DNA of 64,000 nucleotides, taken from assembly GCF_026625125.1 (NCBI RefSeq), contig NZ_CP113097.1, positions 3,658,001-3,722,000 on the forward strand. The letters run 5' to 3'. Positions 36,574-46,347 of the stretch are shown here, piece by piece. The DNA comes from Pseudomonas putida. GTDB taxonomy: Bacteria; Pseudomonadota; Gammaproteobacteria; Pseudomonadales; Pseudomonadaceae. The position numbers and the translations under genes are program-made. The notes beneath the pieces were generated by a model. That model did not search any database, was not told the DNA's origin, and was given only the letters and a program-made list of their open reading frames with translations. Numbering within the stretch: the stretch's first letter is position 1; the number at the start of each line of letters is the position of its first letter.

Positions 36574-36685
36574 GTTCCATCCTCGGGACAAAAAGAAGGC
36601 GACTCTAGCACTGCGCAGCATCGCGAGTGAATTGTCGGATGGGGGCTGTTGTCGCAGATAAGGCATGCCATCTCAGGAGATTGAA

Positions 36686-36988
36686 ATGAAAGTCCCTCGC
36701 CTTTTGCCTTCGCTGCTACTCGCCACCCTGCCCTGCCTGCCAATGATGGCGTCAGCCGCACCCTCGGCTCAAGAGAGCGTCACCGCACCAGAAACCCATA
36801 ACCGCGAACTCAAAGTGGGCGACAAGGCCCCCGACCAGTACAAGCGCGAAGAAGCAGCCGTGGCCGACTGGAAAGCCAAGGGCCTGCCAGCACCGGAGAA
36901 AGAAAGCCACTGGGTACGCATGGGCGACCACTATGTGCTGGTGCAGATCACCAATGGCGTGGTGCTGGCCATCCACCCGGCGTCCTGA
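36686..36988 (+). CDS. RcnB-family periplasmic protein
   Basis: 100 residues from MKVPRLLPSLLLATLPCLPM: signal peptide cleaved near ASAA-P. The mature domain has LKVGDKAPDQYKREEAAVADW and the conserved end HWVRMGDHYVLVQITNGVVLA, the RcnB pattern. RcnB helps with nickel/cobalt homeostasis in E. coli; here the role is uncertain. Confidence 0.8.
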   Translation: MKVPRLLPSLLLATLPCLPMMASAAPSAQESVTAPETHNRELKVGDKAPDQYKREEAAVADWKAKGLPAPEKESHWVRMGDHYVLVQITNGVVLAIHPAS

Positions 36989-36989
36989 C

Positions 36990-38153
36990 TCAACTGGCAG
37001 CGGTCAACGCCGCCATGTACACCGTGTTGCGCCCGGCTGCCTTGGCCTGATACAGCGCCGCGTCAGCCTGGGCAAGCAGGCTCGCGGTGGTGTCGTGCGG
37101 GCCAGGCACGCCGCACCACAGCCCCACACTGAAGCGCAGCGTGATCTGGTCCCCGGCGAAGTGCGCCGGGCTGAGGGCAATGGCCTCCCTCAGGCCCTGC
37201 AGAGCAGCCATCGCGCCATTACGATCGGCTTGCGGCAACAGCAGCAGGAACTCCTCCCCCCCATAGCGGCCCAGACTGTCGCGGTGACGCAGGCGCTGCT
37301 CCAACTGCCGAACGCAATGGCATAACACCTCGTCCCCGGCCAGGTGCCCGTACAGGTCATTGATTCGCTTGAAATGGTCGAGGTCGATCATCGCCACGGC
37401 CAAGCTGCTGCGCTCGCCACGAGCGCGGTCCAACTCGACGGCAAAGCGCTCGAGAATCGCCCGACGGTTATAGGTGCCCGTCAGCACATCGCGCAAGGCC
37501 AGTTGCTTCAACCGCGATTCGCTGCGTTCCTTGGCCATCAGCACCAGGCCAATGGAGTACATCATCACCGTTACCGTACCGATAGCGACGGAAATGCTCT
37601 GCTTGAGGTTACTGCTGTCGTAGCGCATTTCCACGGCAGTGCCATTGATCACTGCCAACGCCCGCATGCCCAGCCCCACCAGGCTGACAAGGGCGCCAAT
37701 CTGAAGCAACAGGTGCGCCCTGCCCGGCCGCTCCACGTGGCGCCGCACCCAGTACAGGATCAGCGTGCACTGCAGCATCAGCACCAGCGTCGCCAGCAGC
37801 ATGCGCGGCTCCACGGTGTCGAGCAGCAGCATCAGGCCCACCAACATGCAGACGGGAATGATGAAGACCTGCCGCCAGGGCACAGCCTGCTCGCGCACGC
37901 GAAACAGGCTGGCCGAATAGAAAGCCAGGGCCAATGAAAGCAGGCTGTTACCCACCCCATAGCTGAGCCACAGCGGGGCGTGACCATAGACGGTGTAGCA
38001 AACGTAGGCCAATGCATGGGCGAGCAAGCCGCAAGCGGTGAGCCAGAGGTTGTCGTGGCGATTGGACCGGCCGACCAGCAACAGGCAGAACGCCAGGATG
38101 GTCGCGACCAGTGCAACGGCGGCGAACAGCGTGGGTGTATGGGCGATCATCAT
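36990..38153 (-). CDS. Membrane-anchored diguanylate cyclase
   Basis: 387 residues: six or so membrane helices in residues 1-200, a short linker helix, then a GGDEF domain. The active site reads RYGGEEFLLLLPQ, so it is catalytically competent; the start of the domain is DVLTGTYNRR and DLDHFKRINDLYGH gives the metal site. It makes c-di-GMP. The input domain binds an unknown signal. Single gene. Confidence 0.9.
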   Translation of the reverse strand: MMIAHTPTLFAAVALVATILAFCLLLVGRSNRHDNLWLTACGLLAHALAYVCYTVYGHAPLWLSYGVGNSLLSLALAFYSASLFRVREQAVPWRQVFIIPVCMLVGLMLLLDTVEPRMLLATLVLMLQCTLILYWVRRHVERPGRAHLLLQIGALVSLVGLGMRALAVINGTAVEMRYDSSNLKQSISVAIGTVTVMMYSIGLVLMAKERSESRLKQLALRDVLTGTYNRRAILERFAVELDRARGERSSLAVAMIDLDHFKRINDLYGHLAGDEVLCHCVRQLEQRLRHRDSLGRYGGEEFLLLLPQADRNGAMAALQGLREAIALSPAHFAGDQITLRFSVGLWCGVPGPHDTTASLLAQADAALYQAKAAGRNTVYMAALTAAS

Positions 38154-38374
38154 GATTCACCGTGTGGCAGATGGCCGTCTTCTTTGCGGCCTGTGCGCAA
38201 GTCTAAGCGCCCAGCCACACCCGAGCCATGACCGAGCGGGACAGAACAGCTGCCGGCAAGCACGCCATTGATCGTCACCGCAGCAAAAAATTGTCCGCTC
38301 AGGAAACCAAACGGATCGATCACAGTCTCAGCATGTGCCCCGTAAACCTAAGCGGATCAAGGACCTATATCGTG

Positions 38375-38554
38375 ATGACCCGCCTTGCAAGTTTTTCTCT
38401 GATCGCCACTTTTCTATTGGTTGCCGGCTGCCACCATCATCACTACCACGATGACGAGGGTGGATGGCGCGACGGCGACCGTGATCACCGTCACCATCAG
38501 CGGCATGACCGAGACGATGATGATCGCCGCTACCGTGACCCCAACTACCGTTGA
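38375..38554 (+). CDS. His/Asp-rich small lipoprotein
   Basis: 59 residues from MTRLASFSLIATFLLVAGCHHHH; lipobox VAGC. The mature part is almost only His, Asp, Arg and Gly, suggesting metal binding. AAGGA upstream. Followed at 51 bases by a glycine-zipper gene. Confidence 0.65.
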   Translation: MTRLASFSLIATFLLVAGCHHHHYHDDEGGWRDGDRDHRHHQRHDRDDDDRRYRDPNYR

Positions 38555-38605
38555 CACCACTTTGCACCCCATTCTTAACCTGATGAATTTCCGAGGCTCC
38601 CTATC

Positions 38606-38992
38606 ATGCGTCTGACTTTGCCTTCCCTTGCCCTTGGCCTGATGCTGTGCCAAGGCGCTTTCGCCGGTGACGGTACTGCCGCCATTGGCGGTGGCCTGGG
38701 TGGCGTCCTGGGTAATGTCGTCGGCCAACAGCTCGGTGGCAGCACGGGTGCAGCAGTCGGCGCAGGCCTTGGCGGCGCCGCGGGCAGCGCGGTGGCGGCG
38801 CGCAAAGGCAATCGCACCGAAGCCGCCATCGGCGGCGGCCTGGGCTCGGCGGGCGGCTCGCTGTTGGGCGGCAAGGTCGGCGGCTCGGCCGGCTCGACCA
38901 TCGGCGCCGGCCTGGGCGGCGCGGCAGGTGGCGCCATTGGCAACCACCTGGGTGACAACAACGGCAAGAAGCATCGCCGGCACCGTCACTGA
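38606..38992 (+). CDS. Glycine-zipper exported protein
   Basis: 128 residues with a signal peptide (MRLTLPSLALGLMLCQGAFA) and then repeated Gly-rich GxxxG segments such as GGGLGGVLGNVVGQQLGG and GAGLGGAAGGAIG, ending in a His/Arg tail. Members insert in the outer membrane. Function unknown. Confidence 0.8.
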   Translation: MRLTLPSLALGLMLCQGAFAGDGTAAIGGGLGGVLGNVVGQQLGGSTGAAVGAGLGGAAGSAVAARKGNRTEAAIGGGLGSAGGSLLGGKVGGSAGSTIGAGLGGAAGGAIGNHLGDNNGKKHRRHRH

Positions 38993-39183
38993 TTCAGCAC
39001 AGCCTTTGCGGGGCCGGCTTGCCGGCTCCTGCTTTCCGGGCCTCATCGCTCCCGCAAGCTCCAGCGCCTGAACAAGGCAGCCCCCTCCACGCTGACCCTC
39101 ATCAACACCCTCTTCACCACAAGCTGCCACACTGAATGCTACTGTCTTTCGTGCCCCCTTGAGTGAAGGAACACCCCCGCCCC

Positions 39184-41013
39184 ATGAACCAGGAACTGCT
39201 CTGGGTCCTCGGCCTGTTGGCTGTCGTCATCGTGCTCTTCGTCATCAACCGACCACGCATGGACGTCGTCGCGCTGATGGTGATTCTCGCCCTGCCCCTG
39301 TCGGGCATCCTCACCGTGCAGCAGGCCTTGGCCGGCTTCAGCGACCCCAACGTGGTATTGATCGCAGCCTTGTTCGTGATCGGCGAAGGGCTGGTGCGGA
39401 CCGGCATCGCTTACCGCATCGGCGAATGGATGAGCGACCGGGCCGGCAATAGCGAGGCACGCCTGCTGGTGTTGCTGATGGTATCGGTGGCCGGGCTGGG
39501 CTCGGTGATGAGTTCGACTGGCGTGGTCGCGATCTTTATCCCGGTGGTGTTGAGCATCGCCGCACGTCTGCAGATTTCGCCCAGCCGCCTGATGATGCCG
39601 CTGAGCTTTGCAGGCCTGATCAGCGGCATGCTCAGCCTGGTGGCCACACCGCCCAACGTGGTGGTGCACAGCGAGCTGGTGCGCCACGGCGAGCAAGGTT
39701 TCAGCTTCTTCAGCTTCACGCCCTTCGGCCTGGTGGTGCTGGTGCTGGGGATCGGCTACATGCTGCTGACACGCCACTGGCTCAATGGCGAAATACGCAA
39801 GGACGGCCGAGTGGAAAGCCGCCGCACCCTGCTCGACCTGGTACTGGACTACAAGCTCAACGGCCGGGAGCGGCGCCTGCGTATTCGCCCGCGCTCCCCG
39901 CTGATCGGCCATACCCTCGGGGAGTTGGAGCTGCGCACCCGGCATGGCGCCAACGTGATCGGCATCGAACGCCAGCACAAATTCACCACCAGGGTGATCG
40001 CAGCCGATTCGAGCACCGTCCTGCAGCAGGGTGATGTGCTGCTGCTCGACCTGTTCGCCAATCGCGACGACCTGCGCAACCTGTGCCATACCATGCAGCT
40101 GGAACCGTTGCACTTCAAGGCCGCGTATTTCATCGACCAGTCCCAGGAGCTGGGCATGGCCGAAGTGTCCCTGCCGCCCGGCTCGCAACTGGTCGGTAAA
40201 AGTATCCTGAGCCTCGCCTTTCGTACCCGCTACGGCCTTAACGTGGTGGGCTTGCGCCGTGAGCAGAAAGCGATCGACGAGCGCCTGGTAGAAGAGCCCC
40301 TGCGCCTGGGCGACACGCTGCTGGTTGTCGGCCCGTGGAAGGCGGTGCGCCAGTTGCAAAGCCAGCCAAAGGACTTCCTGGTACTGAGCTTGCCTGCCGA
40401 AATCGACCAAGTGGCACCGGCCCGTACCCGCGCACCCTATGCCCTGATCAGCCTGGCGGTGATGGTCGGGCTGATGGTCAGCGGCGTGGTACCCAATGTG
40501 ATCGCCGCGTTGATCGGCTGCCTATTGATGGGGGCCGGGCGTTGCATCGATATGAACAGCGCCTACCGCGCCGTTCACTGGCCAAGCCTGATATTGATCG
40601 TCGGCATGCTGCCCTTCGCCCAGGCGCTGCAGCAAACTGGGGGCATCGACCTGGCAGTGGGCGGGCTGGTCAGCCTGTTGGGCGACGCCGGGCCGATCGC
40701 CATGCTCGTCTGCCTGTTCATGGTCACAGCGGTGATCGGCCTGTTCATCTCCAATACGGCGACCGCAGTACTGATGGCACCCGTGGCGATCAGCACCGCG
40801 GCCCAGCTCGGCCTGTCGCCGTATCCGTTCGCCATGATCGTGGCCCTGGCCGCATCGGCGGCGTTCATGACCCCGGTTTCCTCGCCGGTGAATACCCTGG
40901 TGCTCGGCCCGGGCCAGTACCGCTTCGCCGACTTCGTCAAGGTTGGTGTGCCCTTCACTGTGCTGGTGATGCTGGTAGCGGTGGTAATGGTGCCGTGGTT
41001 CTACGGTCTATGA
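39184..41013 (+). CDS. SLC13-family permease with two RCK_C (TrkA-C) domains
   Basis: 609 residues from [14 protein letters not shown]. Two blocks of membrane helices (about 1-190 and 400-609) flank two RCK_C modules (about 205-385), each with the [12 protein letters not shown] or [12 protein letters not shown] pattern. [13 protein letters not shown] near the end is the conserved substrate-loop. Relatives move divalent anions such as sulfate or dicarboxylates. Single gene; substrate unknown. Confidence 0.87.
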   Translation: MNQELLWVLGLLAVVIVLFVINRPRMDVVALMVILALPLSGILTVQQALAGFSDPNVVLIAALFVIGEGLVRTGIAYRIGEWMSDRAGNSEARLLVLLMVSVAGLGSVMSSTGVVAIFIPVVLSIAARLQISPSRLMMPLSFAGLISGMLSLVATPPNVVVHSELVRHGEQGFSFFSFTPFGLVVLVLGIGYMLLTRHWLNGEIRKDGRVESRRTLLDLVLDYKLNGRERRLRIRPRSPLIGHTLGELELRTRHGANVIGIERQHKFTTRVIAADSSTVLQQGDVLLLDLFANRDDLRNLCHTMQLEPLHFKAAYFIDQSQELGMAEVSLPPGSQLVGKSILSLAFRTRYGLNVVGLRREQKAIDERLVEEPLRLGDTLLVVGPWKAVRQLQSQPKDFLVLSLPAEIDQVAPARTRAPYALISLAVMVGLMVSGVVPNVIAALIGCLLMGAGRCIDMNSAYRAVHWPSLILIVGMLPFAQALQQTGGIDLAVGGLVSLLGDAGPIAMLVCLFMVTAVIGLFISNTATAVLMAPVAISTAAQLGLSPYPFAMIVALAASAAFMTPVSSPVNTLVLGPGQYRFADFVKVGVPFTVLVMLVAVVMVPWFYGL

Positions 41014-41153
41014 AGCGAGAGGTTATTGGCCGTTATCCTGCGCGATCGCGGCAGATTGACATGAAGCGGCCGCTGGAAACACACTGACACGTTATCGCTC
41101 CAGGTGCCCTAGGCCGTTGCCCTGGATTTCGTCTCCGCTTGTCGGTCGAGCCT

Positions 41154-42563
41154 ATGGTTTATTCAGCCAAATCGCGCGTGTTGCCCTATGTGGCTCTGTT
41201 CGGCCTGACCTTCGCCCTGGCCCTGGGCGGTATCCTGGCGCGGCCGATCGAGTCCTTGTCGTTGTTCTGGCCCGTCAATGCGGTACTGACCGGCGTGCTC
41301 TTGCGCTACCCGCGCCAGGCCACCCTGCTGGGGTTCACGTTGGTCTGGCTGGGCATGGTCACCGCCGACCTGGCCTGCGGCAGCGGCTGGCCGCCAGCGC
41401 TGTGGCTCAACCTGTGCAACCTGAGCGTCATAGTGACCGTGTGGCTACTGCTGTCACGCTTGCCGCGCCTGCACCGGCGCATGCGCAGCCCGCGTGGGGT
41501 GCTCAGTGTATTCGGCGCCTGCGCGGCCGGTGCCACAGTGGCGGCGAGCCTGGCCTGTGCCATGGCTACACCCTGGTTCGAGCAATCGGTGCGCGCCACC
41601 TGGCTGGCCTGGTTCAGCGAACAATTCTCGACGGCGGTGCTGCTCCTGCCGGTACTACTGACGGCACCCTCCACACGGGCACTGGTGCGCAGCAGCGCCC
41701 AGGCGGTAGCCATGGCGCCTCTATTGGTGCTGCTGGCCTCGCTGGCCTTCAGCATCGCCTTCGGCGGGCCAGGCGCGATTGCCTTCCCGATCGCGGCACT
41801 GCTGTGGTGTGCATGGACCTACTCACCGTTTCTGGTTTCGCTGCTGACCCTGATTGCCGGGAGCACGCTGATCGTCGCGGTGGCGCAGAACCTGATGCAC
41901 TTCAGCGTGCCGCAAAGCGAGCTTGGGGTCACCACACTGATGTCGGCTCGCCTGGGCATCGCCATGCTGATACTTGGGCCACTGGTGGTCGCCTGTGTCA
42001 GCCAGACCAATCGCAGCCTGCTCGCGCGCCTGGCGCATCAGGCCACCATCGATCACCTGACCGGCGCGCTGACCCGCAGCGCCTTCAGCCGCCGCGCCAA
42101 CGCCCTGCTCGACAGCCGGCAAAAACATGCACAGGCGCTACCGCTGACCTTGATGATGCTCGATATCGACCACTTCAAGTCGATCAACGACCGCCACGGC
42201 CACGGCGTGGGCGATCAAGTGCTTCGCCTGTTCGCCCGGACCCTGCAAGACCAGTTGCACGGTGGCGAGCTGCTGGCGCGCATGGGCGGTGAGGAGTTTG
42301 TGGTACTGCTGCCAGGCCTGGCACCGGAGCGCGCCAGCTTCACCGCCGAACGCCTGCGCAGAGCAGTCCAGGACCTGCACCTGGCACAGGGCGACGGGCG
42401 CCTGCAGATCACCGTCAGTATCGGCCTGGACGGTTGCGCCGGGCACGAGCCGGCGCCGAACCTGGACGACCTGCTGGCCCGTGCGGACCAGGCGCTGTAC
42501 CGCGCCAAGGCCTACGGCCGCAATCGTGTCGAAGTGGCGAAGGCGCAGCGCCAGGTGATTTGA
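41154..42563 (+). CDS. MASE1-type membrane diguanylate cyclase
   Basis: 469 residues: eight or so membrane helices of the MASE1 type (residues 1-290), then GGDEF with DHLTGALTRSAF, DIDHFKSINDRHGHG and the active site RMGGEEFVVLLPG. It makes c-di-GMP. The ATG at 41154 lies in a longer open frame from 41139. A second membrane GGDEF protein within 3 kb. Confidence 0.9.
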   Translation: MVYSAKSRVLPYVALFGLTFALALGGILARPIESLSLFWPVNAVLTGVLLRYPRQATLLGFTLVWLGMVTADLACGSGWPPALWLNLCNLSVIVTVWLLLSRLPRLHRRMRSPRGVLSVFGACAAGATVAASLACAMATPWFEQSVRATWLAWFSEQFSTAVLLLPVLLTAPSTRALVRSSAQAVAMAPLLVLLASLAFSIAFGGPGAIAFPIAALLWCAWTYSPFLVSLLTLIAGSTLIVAVAQNLMHFSVPQSELGVTTLMSARLGIAMLILGPLVVACVSQTNRSLLARLAHQATIDHLTGALTRSAFSRRANALLDSRQKHAQALPLTLMMLDIDHFKSINDRHGHGVGDQVLRLFARTLQDQLHGGELLARMGGEEFVVLLPGLAPERASFTAERLRRAVQDLHLAQGDGRLQITVSIGLDGCAGHEPAPNLDDLLARADQALYRAKAYGRNRVEVAKAQRQVI

Positions 42564-42564
42564 C

Positions 42565-43323
42565 TTAGCCTATCAGCAAGTCCCAGGACAGCTTGGCGAT
42601 CAGCACGCACAGCAAGACCAGGAACAGCCCGCGCACAAAGCCTGCGCCCTTGCGCACGGCCAGCCAGGTCCCGGTCAGCGCTCCAAGCACGTTGCATGCG
42701 GCCATGGGCAAAGCAATGGCATACAGCACATTGCCCGAGGGCACGAAGAACACCAGCGCCGCGAGGTTGGTGGCGATGTTGACCACCTTGGCCGATGCCG
42801 AAGCGTGCAGGAAGTCCAACGCGAAAAAGCGAATGAACAGGAAGATCAGGAAGCTGCCGGTACCCGGCCCGAACAGGCCGTCGTAGAAACCGATGGCGCC
42901 GCCGATCAGTACCGCCAGGCATTGCTCCTTGCGGCCGATCTTTGCCGGTGCGTGCAAGGTGCCGAAATCTTTCTTGCAAAAGGTGTAGATCGCCATCAGC
43001 ACGATCAGCACCAGCACGGCTGGTCGCATCACGCTGGGCGGCACCAGCGACACCGTGGCGGCCCCTGCAAACGACATGATGAACGCACTGAGCGCCGCCG
43101 GCACGATCAACCCCCAGTCCAGGGTGACCTTGCGAATGAACGAGCGCGCCGCGAACGCCGTGCCGCATACCGATGCCAGTTTGTTGCTGCCCAGCAAGGC
43201 CGCAGGTTGCGCCGTGGGCAGTACATTGAACAGTGCCGGAATCTGAATGAGCCCACCACCTCCGACCGCAGCATCGATGAGGCCGGCGGCAAAAGCGAAC
43301 AGGGAGAGTACGGCGATATCCAT
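42565..43323 (-). CDS. TSUP (TauE/SafE) family membrane transporter
   Basis: 252 residues with about seven membrane segments. The family repeat is seen as FAAGLIDAAVGGGGLIQIPAL near the N-terminus and IGFYDGLFGPGTGSFLIF in the second half. Members export sulfite, sulfoacetate or other anions. Single gene divergent from a LysR regulator, which may control it. Substrate unknown. Confidence 0.88.
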   Translation of the reverse strand: MDIAVLSLFAFAAGLIDAAVGGGGLIQIPALFNVLPTAQPAALLGSNKLASVCGTAFAARSFIRKVTLDWGLIVPAALSAFIMSFAGAATVSLVPPSVMRPAVLVLIVLMAIYTFCKKDFGTLHAPAKIGRKEQCLAVLIGGAIGFYDGLFGPGTGSFLIFLFIRFFALDFLHASASAKVVNIATNLAALVFFVPSGNVLYAIALPMAACNVLGALTGTWLAVRKGAGFVRGLFLVLLCVLIAKLSWDLLIG

Positions 43324-43426
43324 GATGGCGCGGGTTCCAGGCAGTGAAAGCAGACTGCAAGGCTAATCAAAACGGCGCGCCTGTGTTGAAATGCCATATT
43401 GCGAAAACTGCAACCAGGAGACACCC

Positions 43427-44347
43427 ATGGCATTGGACATGCTGCGCGAAATCCAGGCGTTCGTCAGCGTCGCGCATAAACGCAGCTTCGTCGCCGCTGC
43501 ACGCGCCCTGGGCCGCTCGCCCAGCGCCGTTACACGGGCGGTGCAGGCCCTGGAAGACAACACCGGGTGCAAGTTGCTCAACCGCAACGCCAACGCGGTG
43601 ACCCTGACCGATGCCGGCGAGCGACTACTCCCCCATGCCGAGCGCTTGCTTGATGTGCAACGTGATGCCGCGGATGAATTGGCCGCACTCAGTGGCAGCG
43701 CCCAAGGCTGGATCCGCTTCGGCGTGCCGCAACTGCTTGGCGAACACGTGCTGCCGGCTGTGCTGGCGGCGTTTTCCCAGCGCCACCCACAGGTAACGCT
43801 GGACGTGCACTACCGTGACGAGGCGCTCGACCCATTGCTGGGCAAGCTTGATTTCGTGGTGCGCGGCGCGTTTCCACAATCAAGCGAGCTGATCGGTTAT
43901 CCACTGTGGCGCTACCAGCGCCATCTGTATGCCAGCCCGGACTATCTGGCGCGCCATGGCATGCCCAAGCGGCCAGAGGATCTGGCTGACCATTCCCTGA
44001 TCCTGCATACCGCCCCGCGCATTCTCAAGGCCTGGCACTTTTACCGCGACGGCCGAATTACCAGCCTGCGCCCCCATCCAAGGCTGCGACTGAGCTCAGG
44101 CGATGCGGTCTATCACAGTACGCTGGCCGGTGCCGGCATTGCCCGCTTGGCCGACTGGGTGGGCGAAGCACAAGTCAGCGCCGGCCGTTTGGTACGTGTT
44201 TGCGCTGATTACCGGCTGACATCCAGTAACGGCCAAGACCCGCAAATGCACGCCGTGTATCCTGCCGGCGGGTTGCCAGCGCGGGTCCGTGAGCTGCTGC
44301 TGGCACTGCGCGAGGCAGGCAATGGGGGCAGCCGGCAGGCACGCTGA
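43427..44347 (+). CDS. LysR-family transcriptional regulator
   Basis: 306 residues from MALDMLREIQAFVSVAHKRSF with CAGGAGACACCC upstream. The helix-turn-helix reads FVAAARALGRSPSAVTRAVQALE, followed by the effector domain. Divergent from the TSUP gene at 103 bases, so it is the likely regulator of that gene and of itself. Confidence 0.88.
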   Translation: MALDMLREIQAFVSVAHKRSFVAAARALGRSPSAVTRAVQALEDNTGCKLLNRNANAVTLTDAGERLLPHAERLLDVQRDAADELAALSGSAQGWIRFGVPQLLGEHVLPAVLAAFSQRHPQVTLDVHYRDEALDPLLGKLDFVVRGAFPQSSELIGYPLWRYQRHLYASPDYLARHGMPKRPEDLADHSLILHTAPRILKAWHFYRDGRITSLRPHPRLRLSSGDAVYHSTLAGAGIARLADWVGEAQVSAGRLVRVCADYRLTSSNGQDPQMHAVYPAGGLPARVRELLLALREAGNGGSRQAR

Positions 44348-44463
44348 CATCTGTTCAAAATCTGCTCAATTCAACAGAAGCCGCAAACGGCTTGGCTTAC
44401 AGCATTTTATCCACAGACCTACCCACGTTTTTTGTGGACAGATTTCCCCGCGTAAAGAAGGAC

Positions 44464-44658
44464 TTATCGCACGCGCAGCAGTGCTGCATTCGCCGCCTTG
44501 ACCAGTTCGATCCACTCAACAGCACTGATCACGCCAGATTGTTCCAGCGCATCGGCACTGCGCAACGCCTGGTCGTATTCGTTTTCTTCGAGAATACCTG
44601 CGGCCAGGAAACGGCTACGCCACTCCAGCAGCGCTGAAGGGTCCTTCTTGCATTCCAT
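44464..44658 (-). CDS. Hypothetical protein, 64 residues
   Basis: MECKKDPSALLEWRSRFLAAG then EENEYDQALRSADALEQSG: a helical, SHOCT-like arrangement. GGGAG upstream. Backbone hypothetical. Confidence 0.6.
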   Translation of the reverse strand: MECKKDPSALLEWRSRFLAAGILEENEYDQALRSADALEQSGVISAVEWIELVKAANAALLRVR

Positions 44659-44852
44659 CTATCTATCGACTCCCAGGTAAAAGGCCGGCCCACTGCCGCG
44701 ACTCATTATGACGCGAGCGGGAGAGTACACGAGGCCTTATCACTTGAGAATGACTTGCAGCTACCGCCAGTCTAACGGTATACCAAGGACCACTGCCGTG
44801 GCGGCACGACGCGGGCCCGCACGAGAAAATAGCCGGGCCGCAGGGAACGGTG

Positions 44853-44936
44853 TCAGCCGGGGGGGATGGTGCCCAGCAGGCCTACCAAAAGGGTCAGCAG
44901 CAGAAAACCACCCAGAAACAGCGCGAGCTTGCCCAT
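44853..44936 (-). CDS. Possible 27-residue membrane peptide
   Basis: MGKLALFLGGFLLLTLLVGL, single hydrophobic helix, with AGAGG five bases before the ATG. Short but with a good start site. Confidence 0.4.
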   Translation of the reverse strand: MGKLALFLGGFLLLTLLVGLLGTIPPG

Positions 44937-45432
44937 CAGAACCTCTTCAACGTGATAGCGGGAATGAAGGCATTGTCGGCGCAGAGCTGATATGGATACA
45001 GAGTCAGGTCGGATGAAAAAAAGCGTATCAGATGCGCTCGCGGTCACCGCGACGCAGATACGCGCCCGGTCGACCGTGATCGCCAAGGTGGCAGTGGGTT
45101 CGTAGGCGTTCACAAGAGCGAGTTCGACCTGCCCGCCCCCGCACAATTGCAACTTTAAGTTTCAGCGCAGACTGGCCAGCCTGCCAACACCATCGTGCCT
45201 ACTTGAACGGCTTGGTCATCGCCGGCTCAGCAATTACGGGCATCCGCCGCACGTCTGATCTACACGAATAGAAACAGCCCCTCGTTAATTTGTAGGAAGT
45301 TTTCCCCTCGGCTGTAGGCCGCATCTTGCTGCTGAGTATGTGCTGTATGAAACCTCAGTTTCCGCTGCGATATCGAACTGCTAGGGTCCATTTTTCCTAC
45401 AACGGCACGGAAGCCTTCAGCATGAGGGAAAC

Positions 45433-45618
45433 ATGGACCAGTTCAATACTTCTGGCCTGGGTCTGCAAAAATGCCTGCTCGCATTACGCAAAGAGCGGGA
45501 TCTTCTGAAAGCACAGGGCAAAGATGAGGAGGCGCAACGGCTTACGCGTAAAATCGCGGGGATGGAGGCGACGCTGGCAGGGATGCCCCTGGAGATGAGG
45601 CCGGTGACACTGCAGTAG
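45433..45618 (+). CDS. Hypothetical protein, 61 residues
   Basis: MDQFNTSGLGLQKCLLALRKE and a long charged helix with a predicted coiled coil to residue 45. GAGGGAAAC upstream. Not recognised. Confidence 0.6.
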   Translation: MDQFNTSGLGLQKCLLALRKERDLLKAQGKDEEAQRLTRKIAGMEATLAGMPLEMRPVTLQ

Positions 45619-45776
45619 CGTACTGTCCGTGTGCCAATGCTCGCTCGTCACCAGTGCGGGCTGGATATCGAGCGCCGCCCGCGCGGCGCTCGATACTTGA
45701 GTGGGTGGCGGACAGCTTTGGCCGCGTGGCCATCGACCCCTAGTTTTTGGCGCAGCGGGTGCTGGAGACCCCAGCA

Positions 45777-46190
45777 CTAGAAATCCACTTTGCCCCGCCC
45801 CGCCTTGACATTGCTCCGCCTGGCTTTGCCTTCCAGGCGACGGGTCTTCGAACCAAGGGTCGGCTTGGTGGGACGGCGTTTCTTCTCGGTCTTGCCGGCA
45901 TTGATGATCAACTCGGCAAGGCGCGCCAGTGCGTCAGCACGGTTCTGCTCCTGCGTGCGGTACTGCTGCCCTTTGATGATCAACACCCCCTCGCCGGTGA
46001 TGCGGCTGTCACGCAGCGCCAGCAACCGTTCTTTGTAGAAGTCGGGTAACGAAGAGGCCGGGATGTCAAAGCGCAGGTGCACGGCGCTGGATACCTTGTT
46101 GACATTCTGCCCACCCGCGCCCTGCGCACGGATGTAGGTCAGTTCGATTTCGGCATCCGGTATCTGTACGTTGTTGGAGATGGTCAGCAT
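45777..46190 (-). CDS. arfB: Peptidyl-tRNA hydrolase ArfB (YaeJ), ribosome rescue factor
   Basis: 137 residues from [15 protein letters not shown]. The release-factor GGQ motif is in [14 protein letters not shown] (about 24-28), and the basic C-terminal tail [21 protein letters not shown] enters the mRNA channel of stalled ribosomes. It hydrolyses peptidyl-tRNA on non-stop complexes. A 49-codon upstream extension of the frame lacks similarity. Backbone gene. Confidence 0.95.
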   Translation of the reverse strand: MLTISNNVQIPDAEIELTYIRAQGAGGQNVNKVSSAVHLRFDIPASSLPDFYKERLLALRDSRITGEGVLIIKGQQYRTQEQNRADALARLAELIINAGKTEKKRRPTKPTLGSKTRRLEGKARRSNVKAGRGKVDF

Positions 46191-46347
46191 GATCAGGCCC
46201 TTGCAAGTGCCCCCGATTATCGCAGGGTTCGCCGCTGCCCCATAGAAGACCTTGGATACAGGATAGGTGCCGGTCGGTACAGTCAGCCCGTTTATGCAGC
46301 CCTGTAGCTGATCACCGCCGGCACATGCCGCCGCCAATCCCTATGGA

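Noticed and set aside
39139..40410. A 423-codon minus-strand frame opposite the SLC13 permease
   Set aside because: His/Gln-rich shadow of membrane-segment codons.
41117..42292. A 391-codon frame overlapping the MASE1-GGDEF gene
   Set aside because: The composition is Gly/Arg/Pro-rich, typical of a high-GC alternate frame; the other frame carries clear GGDEF motifs.
42512..43360. A 282-codon frame overlapping the TSUP gene
   Set aside because: Alternate frame of a clear membrane transporter; no domain and odd composition.
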